Below are positions 59,097-64,000 of a stretch of 64,000 nucleotides of DNA, piece after piece. Both the position numbers and the translations under genes were made by a program. How positions within the stretch are numbered: the first letter of the stretch is position 1; the number at the start of each line of letters is the position of its first letter. The stretch covers positions 223,929,491 through 223,993,490 of the forward strand of contig CM056994.1 in NCBI GenBank assembly GCA_029891345.1. Direction: 5' to 3'. The stretch comes from Dryococelus australis. Lineage: Eukaryota; Arthropoda; Insecta; Phasmatodea; Phasmatidae. The notes beneath the pieces are model-generated. The model was not told the origin of the DNA and did not search any database. It saw only the letters and a program-made list of their open reading frames with translations.

Positions 59097-59870
59097 TTTA
59101 AAATAAAATTGTAAGGGCTTATATCATAAAGATAAATAAATATTCAAATCACATCTCGCAAACATTATATAATCAACAATTCAGCAATGTAAAAATCCTT
59201 ATGTAAGAATAAATAATGTCGAATTTAATGCGATATAACGTCATATTCTGAAAGCTCGCTTCCGGACAAAACATATGTAGACCATATTTGAACTGTATGA
59301 ATGTGGCATCACTTAATGTCAAAATTCGGACACGTCCAAAAATACGGCCGATTGGAGACAGGCCTTAGCACAGAAACGAAAACGCAGTGTATAAATATTG
59401 AAAACTGAATATTGTACACACTTTAAAAACTATGATATCATGCACTGTTAATTTCAAAATATCGACAAATTCTCAAGCCTTGAATATAATACTGCAAGAG
59501 TAACATCGTCAGACAATTCATTGCAGACGAGACGCACTTGCCATCTATCGAGCTTTTACAGCTCTGCCCGAACTGCGTGGACACAGGTGGCTTGTGCCCT
59601 GATCCTACCGCACTACTGCTATTTCCGAGACGTTTCGTGTGCCTTCGGCCAGAAAAAGATATACAGCAGTATGGGTACAAACTGTTTGTGCCCAAAACTG
59701 CGAGGAAAGAATTTTTTCCGTGCCTAAATTAAGGATACACTATTCGCTGCCTAGTGATACAGGACATAATTACTAAATATGCTACTTTTACACTTAAATT
59801 ATGAAAAAAAAAAAAAAAAAAAAAAGCTCTTTCGAAGAGCATTTATTTTCTGTGGTATGTTAAAATTTAT
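59097..59870. other. Spacer with an unrecognised open frame and poly-A
   Basis: 59438-59735 is open on both strands and richer in GC than its flanks. The plus frame reads LPSIELLQLCPNCVDTGG and FVCLRPEKDIQQYGYKLFVP, which I do not recognise. An A-run lies at 59803-59825, followed by the small hairpin AGCTCTTTCGAAGAGC. Confidence 0.4.
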
Positions 59871-61400
59871 TTGGAAGGGCACGTGCCCCTGCGCCCATTG
59901 GCAAGAGCCACCCCTGGTTTGATCGGTATTGACGGCACTCGAATGTCGACCAATGATACATTAAAAAAGGTGCAAGAATCATCGGAGCTAGTTATATACT
60001 GTAACACTCTTACAATTTCGTTATGTGAGAATGAGAGAGAATTTTTATCGTATGAAAGTTCTGGGGTAGAATATTTAATACATGAACCTCTATGTCCAGA
60101 AGTTCATGTGACCATTCATGGAATTCAGTGTATCGTATTACTATACAGCGGGGCTGAAGTGAGTTGTCTTTCCGAATCTTTTTAATTCTCGTTGGAATGA
60201 GCAGATGTCCGCATCCCTGTAATACCTGTACCCCAACTCAAGATTGTTGGTGTTACATCACGAGCTAGCCCAGCAGTAAATATACAGGCTTTATTAAATG
60301 TAGAAGGTATTGGTAAAACAAAAGTAGCAGTATGTTTAATTGTGAAGGGGCTTATCACACCTCTGATACTCGGTGTGGATTTCTTAACCCATTGTGGCAT
60401 AAGGTTAAATTTTGACAACTACATTGCATTTGCCAACGAGGAATCTCGTATTCCGGAACTGCTACCAGCCAAATGAACAGTTGGTAATTCAATTGTGAGG
60501 TCTCTGCGAATATCCAGAATGGAGAAAGTATGTAGCATCTCAGGTGCACCTGAACAAGAGCAAAATGAATGTTCAGAAACACAATTTCATACTGTAGCCA
60601 TGCGAGCTGAAATTATTAATGACATGCAATGGGAACTTTTGACTAATGTACTGTTGCAACATTACACTTCATTTAGTGATGCACCAGGATTCTGCAACAA
60701 ATATGCAGTGGAAATTAAGCATACCACTGATAGACTATTTTTTCATAAACCTTTTAAAATCCCTGCAGCTTATGCTAAAGAGACTATTGAATGTTTGTAT
60801 AAAATGTTAAGCTGGAGTATTATAACACGAGCATCTAGTCCATACTGCAGCCCAGTCATCTGTATAAGGAAAGAAAGGATGGTTCAGTACGTCTCTGCCT
60901 GGCAGCTTGCTACATGAATGAGGTCACAGTTCGAGAATGTGAGAGCCCTACAGCTGCTGAAGACTTACTGAGGCTCTCTACAGAATCCCTTTATTTGTCA
61001 TCGCCTGATTTAACCCATGGCTATTGGCAGATCCCATTACATCTAGACTCATGACAATAAAAACATTGGAGAGGCTGACCACTAGAAAATATTGCAAGAA
61101 ATTCGGCAGTTGGAGAAACAGCGATTATATCATACTGCTGGTACATGCAGAAGAGAAAACAAGGCGAAGGAACACAATTTGCAGAATTGGGGAGCTGGTC
61201 TTTGTACGTGGACATGATATCAGTAATCAATCTGAGTTTGTTACAAAGAAATTGCTTGCATTATATTGAGGCCCATGTAGTGTGTCAAGCATTATTAACG
61301 GCAAATGCATCGAGTTGTCACTGTTAAACATGATGATATCATTGGTAAGTTTAGTGTCATTCACTTACACAGATATTACAAAATCATCGGTCCTGAGCTA
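59871..61400 (+). pseudogene. Ty3/gypsy-type LTR retrotransposon pol remnant, internally deleted
   Basis: Blocks in order: a retropepsin-like segment ending VLLYSGAEVSCLS (60140-60175), where the catalytic Asp of the D(S/T)G triad is replaced by Tyr. Then, in another frame, LILGVDFLTHCGI (60365-60405), the conserved region after the protease. Then the reverse-transcriptase start (HKPFKIPAAYAKETIECLYK, ITRASSPYCSPVICIRK, 60720-60880) and, after a frame change, VTVRECESPT and LSSPDLTHGYWQIPLH (60915-61045). There it jumps to an integrase C-terminal-like part (GELVFVRGHDI, KKLLALY, 61190-61265). The RT active site, RNase H and integrase core are absent. No LTRs identified. Confidence 0.82.
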
Positions 61401-62961
61401 CCAAATAATGCTGAATAAAGTAATATTGCCATAATTCGATGTGGAAGCAACAACAGGACTGTTGGGTGAAGTTTAGTTTGCCCTGTATTGTGCATGAACT
61501 TCATGATGAATGCACTCCTCCTGTAGTCATGGCTAATTTATTGCCCTTAATGTGGATCAGTTTTAACCAGCATTGATTGTGACTTGGTATTGTTGTCCAT
61601 TCTTGTGTGATGTGTCGTGTTGCCTGCATCAGCAGTTAGATGATGTTAATTAAGCATGTCTAGAAATATGGCTTCTTAAATGTAACTTTTTTCGCCTGTC
61701 CTGCCGTTACGTTAGCTCCACAATATGTTGGGTTCGGTGCATTAAATATGATCTCGGAGGATGTTTCATGGAAATAAAATGGTTTGTTTGGTCGTCACTC
61801 GATGTATATCCTTCTGGGTCAAGAATGAGTAAGCTGCCTCAGCTCGTATAAGATTCTCAAAAGAAAAGTTATCCGAAGGAATTATTACGGGATTAAATGC
61901 ATTTGCTCCTTACACCTCTCGTGTAATTTTTGTCCAAGAGAATGTTGTATAAGTTCAACAAGTGAGACTTTATTGCAATACGATGAGCCGTCTTAAGTAT
62001 TACTTTAAGGGTGCCTCTTTGTTATGAGTGTTGCACTTAAGAAGATAATTCATGAAAGCATTAATTATAATTACAGACCTAACCATTGGCCATGAGAGAC
62101 ACAATTGAGAAGTCCAATCTCCATAGAAGACAATGCGGCTGAAGATTGACTATGTCTGGATCGTTACCCTCGTGCAGAGGCAATGTGGAGAAATGACTAT
62201 GCGATATATGTTATCTTTGGTTGTTTTTTAGCAGCAGTTGTTATCTAACTTGTCTTCGGCTATTAAAAAGGCAAAAATACTTAGTTGGAATTTTAAGTTA
62301 TTCAAGATATTATTTATTCCTGATTGATTTCTTTTTCACCATAAAGAGCAGTAAATTTATCAACAAGTAATTACAAATGTTATGCAATCATTTCAAGACA
62401 TTTTGTTGTAAAGAACCCAAGTCATTACTGAGATAGAGTTGGAGGTATATTTGATTCAAGAGGCATTTGTATGAAAATTATTTTTAAAAGACCAGTGAAA
62501 TATTTATTCCCTTTTATAAATTTACTATTGAAATAATTTAAATGAATATAAAGTTCATGTTACTGCTTAGCAGTGTGGTGATAGTTTGTGGTTTCCTATT
62601 CGTATAGTCACACTACATCGAACTACTTCTGGGTCAGACAAAGTTCGTTGAAGAGGATGACAGTAGATGTAAAAGGTGGTTCCACGACCACTACACATTT
62701 TCATCAAAAAATTAAAATTTACCCCAAAATTAAGGAAAAATCAAGCAAATTTACTACTGCTTTCAAAATGGTGTGCAGGCTTTTTGCTACATTAAAATCA
62801 AGCGAATTTTTTGATTTTCAAGCAAATTATCACGTTTTTTTTATAAATTCCAATTTTGCAAGCGAGAATTCTAACTAAATCAAGCAAATTAAGCTAAAAA
62901 TCAAATAAAAAAATACAAATGAATGTAATTTAAATATTATAATAGAATTCAATATCATATA
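61401..62961. other. Spacer, possibly gypsy 3' region, then AT-rich sequence
   Basis: 61400-62260 may be the 3' part of the gypsy element but I find no LTR pair. 62690-62890 has several TCAAGCAAATT words in AT-rich sequence. Confidence 0.4.
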
Positions 62962-63161
62962 CAGATTTTCCATTTGATAACTCGATAATTTATACAATAT
63001 TCAAAATAACAGTATTCAAATTTATTATAAGAATGTTCACCTGTATTGTAGAGGTTTGCAAATCCAACACAAAAATGGTTTACAAATAAGCAATTTAATC
63101 GCTAACAAATATTATTTTAATTAAGTAACTTTAAAAGATAGAATATTTTAGCTTTTTTAAG

Positions 63162-63434
63162 ATGGTCAGGTTGGGACCCAAATTAGCTTTGTCCTACAGT
63201 AATAAGAAATATTACGAAGATATCAGAGAAAAATTTATTAGTTTGCTAGAAGAAAATTACCAGGTAGAAAGTTTAGATATAATTTTACTTGAGAATGGCT
63301 GTGCTAAAATTACAGTTTACGATAAGGAAAAAGATGCATTTCTAGTATTAATGGACATAGATAAGCGAACTAGATATAAATATGTTGGAAGAATTATGTA
63401 TGCCATTAATAATTGTTTAAAGAAGAAGAGGTAA
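63162..63434 (+). CDS. Unrecognised 90-aa protein inside inverted-repeat element
   Basis: ATG at 63162 lies in a good eukaryotic context (AAGATGG). The frame runs without interruption to TAA at 63432. I do not recognise the protein. Visible features: an N-terminal MVRLGPKLALSY, a charged helix-like stretch KKYYEDIREKFISLLEEN, a strand-like SLDIILLENGCAKITVYD, then DAFLVLMDIDKRTRYKYVGR, and a basic end NNCLKKKR. No signal peptide, membrane segment, zinc finger or DDE motif. It is the only uninterrupted frame here inside a mobile-element-like structure; all recognisable element genes nearby are broken. A -1 frame extension and a splice-donor-like site overlap the 3' end (see findings), so the stop may not be the only C-terminus. 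It may be element-encoded or a captured host fragment. Confidence 0.55.
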   Translation: MVRLGPKLALSYSNKKYYEDIREKFISLLEENYQVESLDIILLENGCAKITVYDKEKDAFLVLMDIDKRTRYKYVGRIMYAINNCLKKKR

Positions 63435-63604
63435 ATGCAGAAGACAAAGAAGCAGCAGCTATGGGCTTGGATAATAAAATAAGTAGGTAGTGGCTGTCCT
63501 TATTACAACAGAAGAAAAATGTAATGCACTATTAACTACTTATACTATTTTATATTCTCTTGAAATTTTTGTATATCCTTAAGTAGCACCAATTAATTGT
63601 CTTT

Positions 63605-63690
63605 CGAATGGCACACAGTTAAGTTAGCAAAAATATTTGGCAATTGTCTGTAGAATGGCACACAGTTAAGTTAACAAAAATATTTGGTCT
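63605..63690. repeat. Direct repeat of about 37 bp, two copies
   Basis: GAATGGCACACAGTTAAGTT followed by AGCAAAAATATTTGG (63607-63641) recurs at 63653-63688 with one change (AACAAAAATATTTGG). Confidence 0.9.
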
Positions 63691-63912
63691 TTTTTTGTGT
63701 TGGATTTGTAAACCATTTTTGTGCTAGATTTGTAAACCATTTTTGTGCTGGATTTGGAAGCCATTTTTGTGTTGGTTTGTAAACCATTTTTTGTGTTGGA
63801 TTTGTAAGCCATTTTTGTGCTGGATTTTTAAACCATTTTCTGTGTTGGATTTGTAAGCCATTTTTTCTGCTTTATTTGTAAGCCATTTTTTGTGCTGGAT
63901 TTGTAAACAATT
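63690..63912. repeat. 24-bp tandem array, about nine units
   Basis: Unit about ATTTGTAAACCATTTTTGTG followed by CTGG, with variants (GTTGG for GCTGG, AAGCC for AAACC, one or two extra T). The inverted counterpart on the left arm (63056-63092) has fewer than two units (CCAACACAAAAATGGTTTAC). Array expansion is therefore one-sided. Confidence 0.93.
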
Positions 63913-64000
63913 TACAATACAGGTGAATATTCTGATAATAAATTTGAATACTGTTATTTTGAATATTGTATAAATTATCGAGTTATCAAATGGAAATCTG

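Larger units (their letters stand above)
62962..64000. mobile_element. Inverted-repeat element with tandem array and one ORF (right border outside window)
   Basis: The left arm CAGATTTTCCATTTGATAAC, TCGATAATTTATACAATATT, AACAGTATTCAAATTTATTA and CACCTGTATTGTA (62962-63055) is the near-exact reverse complement of the right arm (63910-64000), which ends CAAATGGAAATCTG at the last base. The arms continue inward with the 24-bp repeat unit: about nine copies on the right, under two on the left. Between them lies an intact 90-aa ORF. The repeat may continue past 64000, so the true termini and any target duplication are unknown. Confidence 0.85.

Noticed and set aside
63690..63912. CRISPR-like repeat array
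   Set aside because: Units are contiguous with no spacers and the genome is eukaryotic; it is a tandem repeat.

Overview
This is eukaryotic, AT-rich, non-coding-dominated DNA. It looks like arthropod, most probably insect, nuclear genome from a lineage with large introns and heavy transposon load. The clues are long AT-rich spacers with sparse codon-like signal, many microsatellites, tRNA-derived SINEs, Tc1/mariner, Helitron and gypsy remnants, and one well-formed spliced exon. A large-genome insect (cockroach, termite, stick-insect or orthopteran type) is my inference; nothing here fixes the species. There are no prokaryotic operons, rRNA genes, CRISPR arrays or plausible free-standing tRNA genes.

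The only host coding sequence I can defend is a 99-bp internal exon at 30368-30466 (+). It has canonical splice sites and encodes part of the prodomain of a furin-like proprotein convertase. If it is real, most of the window may be intron of that gene.

Layout. 1-9.2 kb: AT-rich spacer with a TIR element (MITE-1) at 2.7-3.1 kb and a foldback element at 3.8-4.2 kb. 9.2-11.7 kb: a hairpin element, a mariner/IS630-type transposase pseudogene (-) split by a SINE with target-site duplications, then a 1.2-kb TIR element. 12.4-27 kb: MITE-1 and MITE-2 copies, SINEs, a 200-bp palindrome, a CACTA-like element and a second hairpin-element copy. 27.0-27.5 kb: a non-autonomous Helitron (-). 29-31 kb: MITEs, the furin exon and a SINE. 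34.9-36.05 kb: a mariner-like element with both long TIRs. 38-43.6 kb: a dense cluster of MITEs and SINEs. 46-51 kb: a GC-richer repeat, a second CACTA-like element, a GATATTA array and a MITE-1 copy. 53.9-55.5 kb: an internally deleted Tc1 element and the N-terminal part of another Tc1-type transposase. 57-59.1 kb: the helicase end of a Helitron with its 3' terminus, interrupted by a third CACTA-like element. 59.9-61.4 kb: a broken Ty3/gypsy pol. 62.96-64.0 kb: an inverted-repeat element with a tandem array and an intact 90-aa ORF that I do not recognise.

The MITE families share related ends (about TAGGCTGTTCACGGTAAA) and occur as at least ten near-complete copies plus fragments, so they dominate the window. 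The transposons do not form a functional pathway; their nesting gives relative ages. The least explained item is the right-hand inverted-repeat element with its small intact ORF and a possible -1 frameshift site.
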